Positions 31,129 through 39,330 of a DNA stretch of 64,000 bases are shown here, piece after piece. The notes below the pieces were generated by a model. That model did no database searches. It worked only from the letters and a program-made list of their open reading frames with translations, and was not told where the DNA came from. The stretch comes from Stenotrophomonas maltophilia. Its GTDB lineage: Bacteria; Pseudomonadota; Gammaproteobacteria; Xanthomonadales; Xanthomonadaceae. The number at the start of each line of letters is the position of its first letter. The first letter of the stretch is position 1. The stretch lies in contig NZ_CP037858.1 of assembly GCF_006974125.1 (NCBI RefSeq), positions 744,001 to 808,000 of the forward strand, given 5' to 3'. Made by a program: the position numbers and the translations under genes.

Positions 31129-31973
31129 CACGGCTCCGGCAACGCGGGCCACAGGCCGTGTCCAAAGCTCATATGGCGGACAGGCTCCACTCGAATGCGC
31201 TCCCATCCGCCCTTCCTGCGGTGCAGAAGGTAGAGGCCACGCATACCCGTTCCGCCGCTGCACAGATCCGAGGCGATCGATGCCATTGCCCAGTTCCCGT
31301 CCAGGCTGAACACAGGACGCTGCAGATAGACAACGCCCAGATCCGGATTGCCCGGCCCCCCCATGCATCCCTCGTTACCGCGCGCGCGCCGTTGCTGAAG
31401 CTCGTCCCACGTCATCCGTTGCGCCCGCACATGCGCAAGCTCAAACGCGAGGTCGGGTACCCGAACAGCCCGGCGGTTCGCAACCTGCAGCATCGACTCC
31501 AGATGCTGCTGCAGTTGAAAGGACGCTGCACTGTCATCATCACGCCACTCGACGACGCTGTGGCGAACCTGGCAGACCTGGGCGGGTTCTCCTTCACGGC
31601 ACGAAGGCACGGTCCATTCCATCACAGCGAATGGTATGTCGGGCTCCCAGCCGCGCGGCTCGAAGTGTGCTGCCGCCACGTTTTCCAGCCGCACCGCTGC
31701 GGTCGCGAACCCACTGTTATCGGCCAGCATCGGGGAGGGGACTCCCTTCATTGGAATCGGTGGAACCGATGGCTTTCCTGGCGGTGTCGGTCGCAGGTCG
31801 ATGAGCTCTGCCATCACTTCGGCCTGCATCCGTGCCGTTCCCGGATTGACCGGAGGCGGGCCGACTTCCCGCCGCCACTGCGGGCGCACGCTGGCCATCA
31901 GCGCTACGACTGCAACCATCGATAGAACGACCGTTGTGGCCAGGACGCGTTTCCGTGCAATGCGCTGTCGCAT
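31128..31973 (-). CDS. Anchored unknown protein, paralogue A
   Basis: The protein has 281 residues. An N-terminal helix (VLATTVVLSMVAVVALMA) is followed by VGPPPVNPGTARMQAEVM, nearly the same juxtamembrane block as in paralogue B, and by a similar globular part (WTVPSCREGEPAQVCQV, QRPVFSLDGNWAMASIASDLC, GLYLLHRRKGGW). The two are tandem duplicates that have diverged strongly outside these blocks. It heads the operon 31973 to 29727. The gene could read a surface or periplasmic signal; this is inference from topology. Confidence 0.78.
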   Translation of the reverse strand: MRQRIARKRVLATTVVLSMVAVVALMASVRPQWRREVGPPPVNPGTARMQAEVMAELIDLRPTPPGKPSVPPIPMKGVPSPMLADNSGFATAAVRLENVAAAHFEPRGWEPDIPFAVMEWTVPSCREGEPAQVCQVRHSVVEWRDDDSAASFQLQQHLESMLQVANRRAVRVPDLAFELAHVRAQRMTWDELQQRRARGNEGCMGGPGNPDLGVVYLQRPVFSLDGNWAMASIASDLCSGGTGMRGLYLLHRRKGGWERIRVEPVRHMSFGHGLWPALPEP

Positions 31974-32431
31974 GAAGATCCTGGAAAAAGTGAAGCACAG
32001 AGGAAATCGCCCGGAGTTGCAGTACTACCCGGCCAGCACTACCGCCATCGGGTAGCGCAGCGGTATTGCATCGACAGCGGCCGCCCACCGCAGACCCGAG
32101 GCATGGAAAACGGTGGCGCCGGTCAACGCGACGATCATGGCCACCCGCGTGCGCGGCCAGCCGCACGCACGACTTCACTGCCGCGGCTCCTGGGCAACTT
32201 CAATGCACTGATGGAAAAATGCCGCGAGTTCTTCATGCCGCCGCCAGCGGGCGCGTGGCATTGCGGCCAGGGACCTCAGAAACCTGATACTGCATGCGGA
32301 CATCCTTGCCGGGCACGCGTAGGCGGTGGTGGGTGGATTCTAGCGCGATCGGGCCGCACTGGCGCCGCCCTTGGACCCGCGCGCCGGCGGCTGGATTATG
32401 ATTCTGCACCAGAAAAAGCAAGCGTCACGGC
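31974..32431. other. Intergenic, promoter region only
   Basis: This 458-bp gap separates the divergent paralogue operon and a small membrane-protein gene. Short frames on both strands have no ribosome site or family pattern. It presumably holds both promoters; no repeat or hairpin stands out. Confidence 0.5.
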
Positions 32432-32743
32432 ATGCACGCCTCCCAGTTCACCCGCGCCACCGCCCTCGCGATGTTCGTTCCAATGATTGGCCTCGCCGGT
32501 TGGGGTTCGTGGTTCGGTAGCCGCTGCTTCAGCGATGGCTGCCTCGGCATCCTGCTGGCATGGCTTGCCGCTATGGCCACCTTTGCGGTGCAGGCGTTGC
32601 TGGTGCTCCCGATGCATGCCTGGGCCCTCAAGCGGCAGGGAGCCCCCGCCTCTCGCAGCTACCTGCGTTGGTTGGGCGCGTCGGCCATCGCTGCCTTCCT
32701 GCCCATCGCGCTCGGCTGGAGCTACTTGCTGATCTTCAGATGA
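32432..32743 (+). CDS. Small membrane protein, unknown
   Basis: The protein has 103 residues. Three hydrophobic helices can be seen (LAMFVPMIGLAGWGSWF, LLAWLAAMATFAVQALLVLPM, LGASAIAAFLPIALGWSYLLIF), with a Cys pair after the first (CFSDGC). No family was recognised. It ends 34 bp from the convergent TetR gene. Confidence 0.6.
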   Translation: MHASQFTRATALAMFVPMIGLAGWGSWFGSRCFSDGCLGILLAWLAAMATFAVQALLVLPMHAWALKRQGAPASRSYLRWLGASAIAAFLPIALGWSYLLIFR

Positions 32744-32777
32744 CCTGCTGCGCGTCTCCCGCACACGAATAGCCGGA

Positions 32778-33353
32778 TCAAGGAGGCGCGGCGGCCTTCA
32801 GCAACTGCGCGGCCACCTGATCGAACGGCGCGATGTCCTGCAGCGCACGGCTCATGGCCACGGAGCCTTCCACGCTGGCAATCACCAGGCTGGCCAGTCC
32901 ATCCGCCGCCGCAGGTTCGTGGCCGTCGGCAATGAAGGCTGCGGCCAGATGCCCCTGCCAGCGCACGAACACCTCTGCGGCGGCCACGCGCGGTTGGCTG
33001 GTAACCGCCTCGACCGGTTCTTCGACGGCAGCGGCCAGCACCGGACAGCCCGCGCGGAACCCGGACCGTAGCAGGCGCTCGCGCCACATCGCCAGGAACT
33101 GCTGCAGGCCCTGCACCGCCCCGCCCTTCAGCAGCTCCACCAGCAGCGCTTCTACCTTGTCGCCGGCCATGTGGGTAGCGCGCGCCAGCAGCTCCTGCTT
33201 GCCGCCGGGAAAGTGGTGGTAGGTCGAGCCCAGCGGCGCCTCGGCCAGCTTGGTCACTTCACGGATGCTGGTGGCATTGAGACCCACGCGCGCCAGCATC
33301 TGTGCCGCAGCATCAATCACGCGTTGTGGCGCATCAGAGGGGCGCGGGCTCAT
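32778..33353 (-). CDS. TetR-family regulator
   Basis: The protein has 191 residues from the ATG at 33353. The N-terminal helix-turn-helix (about 10-55: VIDAAAQMLARVGLNATSIREVTKLAEAPLGSTYHHFPGGK) is typical of the YxaF/LmrA type, with a C-terminal ligand domain. It is divergent from a thioesterase-family gene, with a 69-bp gap that holds a 12-bp direct repeat. The likely role is repression of both genes until a small hydrophobic ligand binds. Confidence 0.93.
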   Translation of the reverse strand: MSPRPSDAPQRVIDAAAQMLARVGLNATSIREVTKLAEAPLGSTYHHFPGGKQELLARATHMAGDKVEALLVELLKGGAVQGLQQFLAMWRERLLRSGFRAGCPVLAAAVEEPVEAVTSQPRVAAAEVFVRWQGHLAAAFIADGHEPAAADGLASLVIASVEGSVAMSRALQDIAPFDQVAAQLLKAAAPP

Positions 33354-33371
33354 GGCAGGCTCCTTGCCAGG

Positions 33372-33419
33372 ACAGTCGTCATAGATTAGCGTATCGGCGA
33401 TTCTATAACAGTCGTCATA
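33372..33419. promoter_or_regulatory. Candidate TetR operator: 12-bp direct repeat
   Basis: ACAGTCGTCATA occurs at 33372-33383 and again at 33408-33419, 36 bases apart. The second copy ends four bases before the thioesterase ATG. TetR proteins usually bind inverted repeats, so two direct copies would be an unusual layout. Confidence 0.6.
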
Positions 33420-33422
33420 ATC

Positions 33423-33968
33423 ATGAATCTCTGGTTCCGCCTGCTCCATCTGCTGCTGTGCAGCCTGTTCCGGCCGAAGCTGGAGGCCCCGTTCGGGGTC
33501 TCGCGCCTGCAGTTCCGGGTGCTGCCCAATGATCTGGACAGCAACCTGCACATGACCAACGGCCGCTACTGGAACATCTTCGACCTGGGCCGGCTGGACC
33601 TGATCCTGCGCATGGGCCTGGGCCGGGTGGCGCTGCGCGAGAAGTGGGCACCGATCGTCGGCGCCGGCACCATCCAGTTCCGCCGCGAGCTCAAACCGTT
33701 CCAGCGTTTCACCCTGGAAACGCGCCTGGTGGGCTGGGTCGGCTCGCGCGGCATCATGGAGCAGCGCGTGCTGATCGGTGCCGAGCAGAAGATTGCCACG
33801 CGCGCGCTGCTGGTCACCGGCATCTACGACCGCCGCGCGCGCCAGTTCCTCGGCATGCCAAAGATGATGGAAGCGATCGGCGTGGCCGCCCCGCCGTCGC
33901 CGCCGCTCAGTGCGGCCGCCGAAGCGCTGCTGGCCGCCGATGCGGCGTTGAAGCTGGACGACGCCTGA
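33423..33968 (+). CDS. Thioesterase-family (4HBT/Them6-like) protein
   Basis: The protein has 181 residues. A hydrophobic N-terminal stretch (WFRLLHLLLCSLF) precedes a hot-dog fold with RVLPNDLDSNLHMTNGRYWNIFDLGRLD, the Asp-containing signature of the 4HBT group that includes Them6 proteins. It probably cleaves acyl thioesters at the membrane face; the substrate is unknown. It is paired with the divergent TetR gene. The ATG at 33423 lacks a strong ribosome site, which fits repression-controlled, low expression. Confidence 0.85.
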   Translation: MNLWFRLLHLLLCSLFRPKLEAPFGVSRLQFRVLPNDLDSNLHMTNGRYWNIFDLGRLDLILRMGLGRVALREKWAPIVGAGTIQFRRELKPFQRFTLETRLVGWVGSRGIMEQRVLIGAEQKIATRALLVTGIYDRRARQFLGMPKMMEAIGVAAPPSPPLSAAAEALLAADAALKLDDA

Positions 33969-33974
33969 GGCAGC

Positions 33975-35108
33975 TCAGCCGACCTTCGGCATGTTCTTGG
34001 TCACGCAATGGATGCCGCCACCACCACCGGCGATCGCATCGATATCCACCTGTTCGATCACCCGGCCCGGATACATGTCTTCCAGCAGTTCACGGCAGTA
34101 GCCATCGGCTGCGTCGTCACCGAACTGCGGCGCGACCACCGCGCCGTTGATCGGCAGGTAGTTGATGTAGCCCATGGCCAGATCGTCGTTGTCGCGGGTA
34201 TGCACGTTGTCGCGCCCGTCCAGTGGCGGCGGCAGGGTGTGCACCTGCAGGCGACGGCCATCGGCATCGGTGGCCCCGCGCAGAATGTCCAGGTGCTCGC
34301 GGGTCAGATCGTAGTCATAGGACTCCGGATCATTGTCCAGGTTGGCGATCACCACGCCCGGCCGCACGAAACGCGCATAGAAATCCACGTGCGCATCGGT
34401 GATGTCTTCGCCGGCGATGCCGGGCAGCCAGATCACCTTGCGCAGGCCGAGGTGGTGCTTCAGCTCGGCTTCGATATCCGCGCGCGACCAGTCCGGATTG
34501 CGATTGCGGTTCACCCAGCAGCTTTCGGTGAGGATGGCCGTGCCGTGGCCATCGACTTCGATACCACCGCCCTCGCCCACCAGATCGCTTTCCAGCAGCG
34601 TGGCACCCGTCACCTGCGCCAGCCACGGCGCCACCGCGCCATCGTTGCGGGCGCTCTGCTTGCCACCCCAGCCATTGAAGTTGAAATCAACCAGGCCCAG
34701 CCCACCCTGGCCATCGGTGACGAAGCAGCCGCCGTAGTCGCGCACCCAGATGTCATCCAGCGGCACCTCGAGGAACTCGATGTTGTCGCGGCCGCAGCGA
34801 TCCTGCGCCAGCTTCCGCTGCGCCGGACGGCACAGCACGCTGACCGGCTGGTGGCGAGCGATGGTGCGGGCCAGGCGGGCGACGGCGGTATTCACCGCGT
34901 CGGCCTGCGCACCCCACACCCGCGGTTGCGCGGCGAAGGCAAGGAAGACGCGCTCCTGCGGGCCGTGCTCGTCGGGCATCCGCCAGATACCCGCGCCCGG
35001 CCCCGCCGCAGCGACGCGGCCCGGCAACCCTGCCAGGCCGAGGGCGGCCAAGCCGCCAAGACCAGCGGCGCCGGCCAGTTGGGTGAGGAAGTGACGACGG
35101 CTGTTCAT
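33975..35108 (-). CDS. Tat-exported agmatine deiminase-like enzyme
   Basis: The protein has 377 residues from the ATG at 35108. A twin-arginine signal (SRRHFLTQLAGAAGLGGLAALG) ends near residue 34. The guanidino-modifying fold follows, with VPLDDIWVRDYGGCF, GEGGGIEVDGHGT, DITDAHVDFYARF and the catalytic Cys in GGGGIHCVTKNMP. Relatives are agmatine deiminase (agmatine to N-carbamoylputrescine) and Porphyromonas-type peptidylarginine deiminase. Export to the periplasm argues for an extracytoplasmic substrate, such as free agmatine or protein arginines. It stops 7 bp from the thioesterase stop (convergent). Confidence 0.9.
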   Translation of the reverse strand: MNSRRHFLTQLAGAAGLGGLAALGLAGLPGRVAAAGPGAGIWRMPDEHGPQERVFLAFAAQPRVWGAQADAVNTAVARLARTIARHQPVSVLCRPAQRKLAQDRCGRDNIEFLEVPLDDIWVRDYGGCFVTDGQGGLGLVDFNFNGWGGKQSARNDGAVAPWLAQVTGATLLESDLVGEGGGIEVDGHGTAILTESCWVNRNRNPDWSRADIEAELKHHLGLRKVIWLPGIAGEDITDAHVDFYARFVRPGVVIANLDNDPESYDYDLTREHLDILRGATDADGRRLQVHTLPPPLDGRDNVHTRDNDDLAMGYINYLPINGAVVAPQFGDDAADGYCRELLEDMYPGRVIEQVDIDAIAGGGGGIHCVTKNMPKVG

Positions 35109-35213
35109 GACAGGCTCCATGGCCGGTGTGGGATGGACACCATGCTGCGCTTGCAGACACATAAGAACAAACGATAGATTCAGCCGACAATTGAACAGCT
35201 CTCCTTATCAGCA

Positions 35214-36098
35214 ATGCTCAAGCACTGGCCACCGCTGAACGCGCTGCGAGGTTTCGAGGCCGCCGCCCGCCTGGGTAGCTTCCACAGGGCGGCTGAGGAA
35301 CTGCACCTGACCCAATCGGCCATCAGCCAGCAGATCCGTGGCCTGGAGGCCTCGCTGCAGCAACCGTTGTTCTTCCGGCAGGGCCGCAGCGTCACCCTCA
35401 CCGACGCCGGCATCGACCTGCTGGAAACCACGCAGGCGCTGCTGCGGCAGCTGGCCAGTGGTATCCGCCGGCTCGATCAGTACCGCAAACCGAATCAACT
35501 GATCGTCAACACCACCCCGGCCTTCGCCCGCCATTGGCTGGTGCCGCGCCTGGCCAGCTTCCACCGCCTGCACCCCGACGCCGACCTGTGGCTGCTGACC
35601 AGCGAGGACGCGCCGGACATGACCACGCAGACGCTGGACGTGGCGGTACGCGACGACCTGGACTCACAGGCCCAGTGCCAGCACCGCGTGCTGCTGCAGG
35701 ATCGCCTCTTCCCGGCCTGCCATCCCGACCTGCTGGCCACGCCCATGCATGAGCGCCTGACCCTGCATGGCGAGCGCGAGATGGACTGGAGCCAATGGCA
35801 GGTCCAAGGCGGCGTCGATGTCGGTCAGCGCCGCGAAGGCATGAATTTCTCCGAGCCCGGGCAGCTGCTGGATGCCGCATGCCAGGGTCTCGGCATCGCG
35901 CTGGTCAGCGAACTGCTTGCCGCTCGTGCTTGCGATCAGGGCCTGCTGCAGCCGCTGGATGAGGCACGCGTGCGCGGCCCGCGCTGGAGCTGGCTGGTCC
36001 ACCAGGACAGCGCTGCCGATCCGCTGGTGATCAGTTTCTGCGACTGGCTGCTGGCGAGCCTTCCCGCTGCAGCTTCCTCCGCTCCAGCGCGCGCTTGA
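35214..36098 (+). CDS. LysR-family regulator, GcvA-like
   Basis: The protein has 294 residues. The helix-turn-helix (about 5-65: LNALRGFEAAARLGSFHRAAEELHLTQSAISQQIRGLE) is of the GcvA/AmpR type. The effector domain ends near 285. It diverges from the agmatine deiminase-like gene with a 105-bp gap, so that gene is the natural target. Its 3' end overlaps the convergent SGNH hydrolase by 68 bases. Confidence 0.92.
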   Translation: MLKHWPPLNALRGFEAAARLGSFHRAAEELHLTQSAISQQIRGLEASLQQPLFFRQGRSVTLTDAGIDLLETTQALLRQLASGIRRLDQYRKPNQLIVNTTPAFARHWLVPRLASFHRLHPDADLWLLTSEDAPDMTTQTLDVAVRDDLDSQAQCQHRVLLQDRLFPACHPDLLATPMHERLTLHGEREMDWSQWQVQGGVDVGQRREGMNFSEPGQLLDAACQGLGIALVSELLAARACDQGLLQPLDEARVRGPRWSWLVHQDSAADPLVISFCDWLLASLPAAASSAPARA

Positions 36099-36852
36099 CC
36101 GCCGCCTCGGCCAGCGGCGCCATCACCGCATAGCCCTTCGCGGTGGGATGCACGCCGTCCTCGGCCAACTGCGGATCGAGGCCGCCGGCGGCATTGACCA
36201 TCGGCGTGTAGTAGTCCAGATAGACCAGCTGCTTCGCCTCGGCGTAGCGCTTCAAGGCCGTATTCAATGCGCGCACCTTCGGCGCAGGCGTGATGCCCGG
36301 CATCCACGGGTACTCGCTCACCGGCAGCACGGAGGCCAGCACCACGGCGATGCCATGTGCACGGGCCAGCTCAACCATCGCGTGCAGGTTGTCTTCGATC
36401 ATCCCCTGCGTAGATGGGCCGGTATTGCCGGCGATGTCGTTGGTGCCGGCCAGGATCACCACCACCTGCGGCTTGAGCGCCAGCACGTCCTGGGAAAACC
36501 GCACCAGCATCTGTGCCGTGGTCTGGCCGCTGATGCCACGATTGAGCCACCCCTTGCCGGGGAAGAATCCAGCGCTTCCTTCCCTGCCCCAGCCTTCGGT
36601 GATGGAATCGCCGAAGAACACTACGCGTGGCTGCCCGGATACTGTGGCAGGCAACTGTGCGTTGGCACCGCGATAGCGCTGCAGCTGCCCGAAATCCGCA
36701 ACGGTTCGCTGCAGGTACTGCAGTTCGTCCTGGCTGAGTTGCTCGACGGGCGTGGCCAGCAGTCCCGATACCGCTGGAACCTCACCCGCCTCCACACTTG
36801 TGCAGACAACAAGCAAGCCGAACAGAAGGCTGCAACGCGTTGCACTTCGCAT
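36031..36852 (-). CDS. SGNH/GDSL-family hydrolase
   Basis: The protein has 273 residues from the ATG at 36852, after GAAGGAAAAAAAC. A signal peptide (LLFGLLVVCTSVEAGE) precedes the four SGNH blocks: FFGDSITEGWG (Ser), NRGISGQTTAQM (Gly), ILAGTNDIAGN (Asn) and EDGVHPTAKGY (Asp/His). It is a periplasmic esterase or acetylhydrolase, perhaps acting on acylated glycans. Its start lies 11 bp after the stop of the FAD-protein gene, so it may be read from that operon. Confidence 0.92.
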   Translation of the reverse strand: MRSATRCSLLFGLLVVCTSVEAGEVPAVSGLLATPVEQLSQDELQYLQRTVADFGQLQRYRGANAQLPATVSGQPRVVFFGDSITEGWGREGSAGFFPGKGWLNRGISGQTTAQMLVRFSQDVLALKPQVVVILAGTNDIAGNTGPSTQGMIEDNLHAMVELARAHGIAVVLASVLPVSEYPWMPGITPAPKVRALNTALKRYAEAKQLVYLDYYTPMVNAAGGLDPQLAEDGVHPTAKGYAVMAPLAEAAVKRALERRKLQREGSPAASRRN

Positions 36853-36863
36853 GTTTTTTTCCT

Positions 36864-38456
36864 TCAAAGTAGTGGCGGCCGGATCGGCAGGGGAACACGT
36901 CCGAGGCCCGCCCGCCCTGTATCCCGGCCGGACAGACCGACCCGGTGGGGAAACGCGTTTTCGGTATCCGTCTTCAATCCACCCCGGACGATGATCAGAT
37001 CAAATGTCTTGGGGCCGGAGGCGAACTGCAGCGTACCGCCTCGCGGTCCTGGGGGGGTGCCATTGACACTGAATTGATTCACCGGCCCAGACCTGAGAAT
37101 CAAGCGGGGCCGGTTGCCAGCGGCTTCGCGCCTCAGTATGCGACGGAGCAGGATCAGCAGGAACCTGTTCAATGCGTACGCCTTGCTGAAGTGCCCAGAA
37201 TGGGTAATCAGCATCACTTCCTCGACATCGTCGCGGAGCTTATCCAGTACGGCCGTGGTCACTTTCCCGCCGACATCGCCAGAATTCAGCAGCTTCCTGG
37301 CGACAAGGGCAAAGCGCCTGTCCAGACGTTTGTAGATCGTCGGCGAGGAACTCCAGGTGGCTGCCATCGTCGCATGCATGTCCGCCGTTGCCAGCTCGCG
37401 CATTGCCTGGCTGATTTCGACTGACCCGCCCACCGCAGCATCCTTGACGATTTCGTCCCATGCCTCAAGCGGATGAGCAACCTTCAACAGGCAGCGCAGT
37501 GCATCCTGCAGAGCGCCGTCGCCGGAACCCAGGATGGCCACCCGTGGACGCCAGTGCTCGTTCCCCGCAGGAGGCGTGAACCCCAGACGAGGCTTCATGA
37601 CCTCGTCGCAGTCCCAGAATCCCGTATTCGAGTAGGCCGGTGGGCACTCCAGGCCCTCGGCATACTGGTTCTTCTCTTTCGCGTAGCCCATGGCGTAAAT
37701 CACGAAGCGGAAGTGGTGCGCCTCGGTGTTCGATGCGGCGGTGATATACAGGGCAGGCAACGGGCGCGCTTTCAGTGGAATCGCATGAACACTCGCCGGC
37801 CCGATTGTCATCTGCTTCAAACCTTCCTTTGACCGCTGCTCAAGCGTTGCTCCCCTGATGAAACAGGAATCACTCCGGATGTGAGATTGCGAACCCCAGT
37901 TCGCCGCATGCTGGATCCAGCCAGCCACCGTGGTTGCGTAGGCTGTATCGATCGCGCTGCCTACAGCTGCCGCCGGCAGGGGCTCATCCATATGAATCTG
38001 CAGCCCCACGCCCGCAGCGCCAAACGCGACTGACCGCAGCGGGTAACGGTGGTCGGCATGATTGCTGTGCGGCCATTCGTACATGGCCGCACTGACATAT
38101 CTGGCGGCGGGTGAACGCAGTACTCCGCCCACGCCAGCCTGTGAGTCGGTGTCCATGAGAACGAAGCGCAACTCGAGCCGTTCGGCCTCAAGCGCCGCGG
38201 CCAGGCCCGCTGCCCCGGCACCGCAGATGAGCAGGTCGAAGGACGGACCGGGATCTGTCTTCACTGCATCGGCGCCGACCGCACCCAGGGCGTGAAGCTG
38301 CTGGATCAGCATCTGCGCCCGCACGATCTGGTCGCGGATGCTGATGTTGGAGAACCGATAGCTCAGGTCGAACTGTCGCGGCGCGATCTTCAGCGCAAGC
38401 AGGGTCAGCACATCCAGTGCGTCGTCAGGTGCGGAAACAGGGATGACGGCGCTCAT
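36864..38456 (-). CDS. FAD/NAD(P)-binding protein of unknown substrate
   Basis: The protein has 530 residues. It opens with an unknown 70-residue helix-rich region. A Rossmann dinucleotide fold follows, FDLLICGAGAAGLAAALEAE (Gly79-x-Gly-x-x-Gly84). Later segments are AMYEWPHSNHADHRYPL, FRFVIYAMGYAKEK and a second GxGxxG-like turn (RVAILGSGDGALQDALR, about 310). The last 150 residues are helical and basic. No known family with a defined reaction fits. The ATG at 38456 overlaps the stop of the upstream gene by one base. GC appears lower than the surroundings, suggesting transfer as a unit with that gene. Confidence 0.85.
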   Translation of the reverse strand: MSAVIPVSAPDDALDVLTLLALKIAPRQFDLSYRFSNISIRDQIVRAQMLIQQLHALGAVGADAVKTDPGPSFDLLICGAGAAGLAAALEAERLELRFVLMDTDSQAGVGGVLRSPAARYVSAAMYEWPHSNHADHRYPLRSVAFGAAGVGLQIHMDEPLPAAAVGSAIDTAYATTVAGWIQHAANWGSQSHIRSDSCFIRGATLEQRSKEGLKQMTIGPASVHAIPLKARPLPALYITAASNTEAHHFRFVIYAMGYAKEKNQYAEGLECPPAYSNTGFWDCDEVMKPRLGFTPPAGNEHWRPRVAILGSGDGALQDALRCLLKVAHPLEAWDEIVKDAAVGGSVEISQAMRELATADMHATMAATWSSSPTIYKRLDRRFALVARKLLNSGDVGGKVTTAVLDKLRDDVEEVMLITHSGHFSKAYALNRFLLILLRRILRREAAGNRPRLILRSGPVNQFSVNGTPPGPRGGTLQFASGPKTFDLIIVRGGLKTDTENAFPHRVGLSGRDTGRAGLGRVPLPIRPPLL

Positions 38457-39277
38457 CACAGGTTCTCCAGAATATCGGCCAACAACTGCGGATCGGCTGA
38501 AAACAGAACCGGGTGACCAAGCACTTCCATCACGCCGCCACGCCCCGGCCCTGGTCCATCGCGATCATCGGGGCCTCGTGGTCCTTCACCGTCTCCTCCG
38601 TCTCCGGAACCACCGTGGCGACCGCGACCGTCATTCGCCACAGCACCCGGTGGCTCGTTGCGATGCCGCGGCCATGCGTCATCGTCATCGTAGGAGATGT
38701 CGCCCCAGTAGGCATCCCGCGCCTCGACGCCATCAAGCGGTGGAACGCGTCCCTCTGGGTCCACGATTGAATCCATTACATCGTGCATCCACGCGCCGAA
38801 AGGCCACCGGTGCGGTTCGCGATCAACTTCACCATAGGGATCTTTGTCGCCAAACAACTCAATCAGGCTACGGACAAGTACGTCACGCCGGCCGCTGAAA
38901 AGCTCGGTTACACCGTCCAAACCCACATGGACCAGGACCACCCGTGTGTCTTCCGGCACAAGACCAGACATCTGTTCACGGCGCATCGACCCGAGCATTT
39001 GGCGCAGGTATCCATCTTCATGATCCAGCACCACGCGAACACTGCAGCGCACGGGGCCGTCGTGCCATACATACGTGTTTTTCAGGTAGCCGCCCTGATC
39101 CACGCCGTACAACCGCGACAGGAAAATCCGTGCAAGCGCACGGAACTGGGAAGGGGAGAATCGCCCCTTCACTGGATCTGAAGGGTGCCACCGATAGGGG
39201 AATCCGCGCCTCCGCGGGCCCAACAGGCGAAGCAGGTCCTCCACGAATGGATTTTCGTTTGGATCAAATCTGTGCAC
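38456..39277 (-). CDS. Unknown partner of FAD protein
   Basis: The protein has 273 residues from the GTG at 39277, after AAGGAGCACGGAC. The N-terminal half (about 1-175) is globular: YRWHPSDPVKGRFSPSQFRAL, YVWHDGPVRCSVRVVLDHED, RVVLVHVGLDGVTELFSGRRD. A Gly/Asp/Arg-rich disordered linker follows (about 190-245: GRGRHGGSGDGGDGEGPRG). A short C-terminal helix (PVLFSADPQLLADILENL) ends it. No domain is recognised. It is translationally coupled to the FAD gene by TGATG. By eye its GC is low for this genome. Confidence 0.8.
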   Translation of the reverse strand: MHRFDPNENPFVEDLLRLLGPRRRGFPYRWHPSDPVKGRFSPSQFRALARIFLSRLYGVDQGGYLKNTYVWHDGPVRCSVRVVLDHEDGYLRQMLGSMRREQMSGLVPEDTRVVLVHVGLDGVTELFSGRRDVLVRSLIELFGDKDPYGEVDREPHRWPFGAWMHDVMDSIVDPEGRVPPLDGVEARDAYWGDISYDDDDAWPRHRNEPPGAVANDGRGRHGGSGDGGDGEGPRGPDDRDGPGPGRGGVMEVLGHPVLFSADPQLLADILENL

Positions 39278-39330
39278 GTCCGTGCTCCTTCCGCGTTGCT
39301 GCGATCATGGTTTCGTTCGTGTCTAACAGC

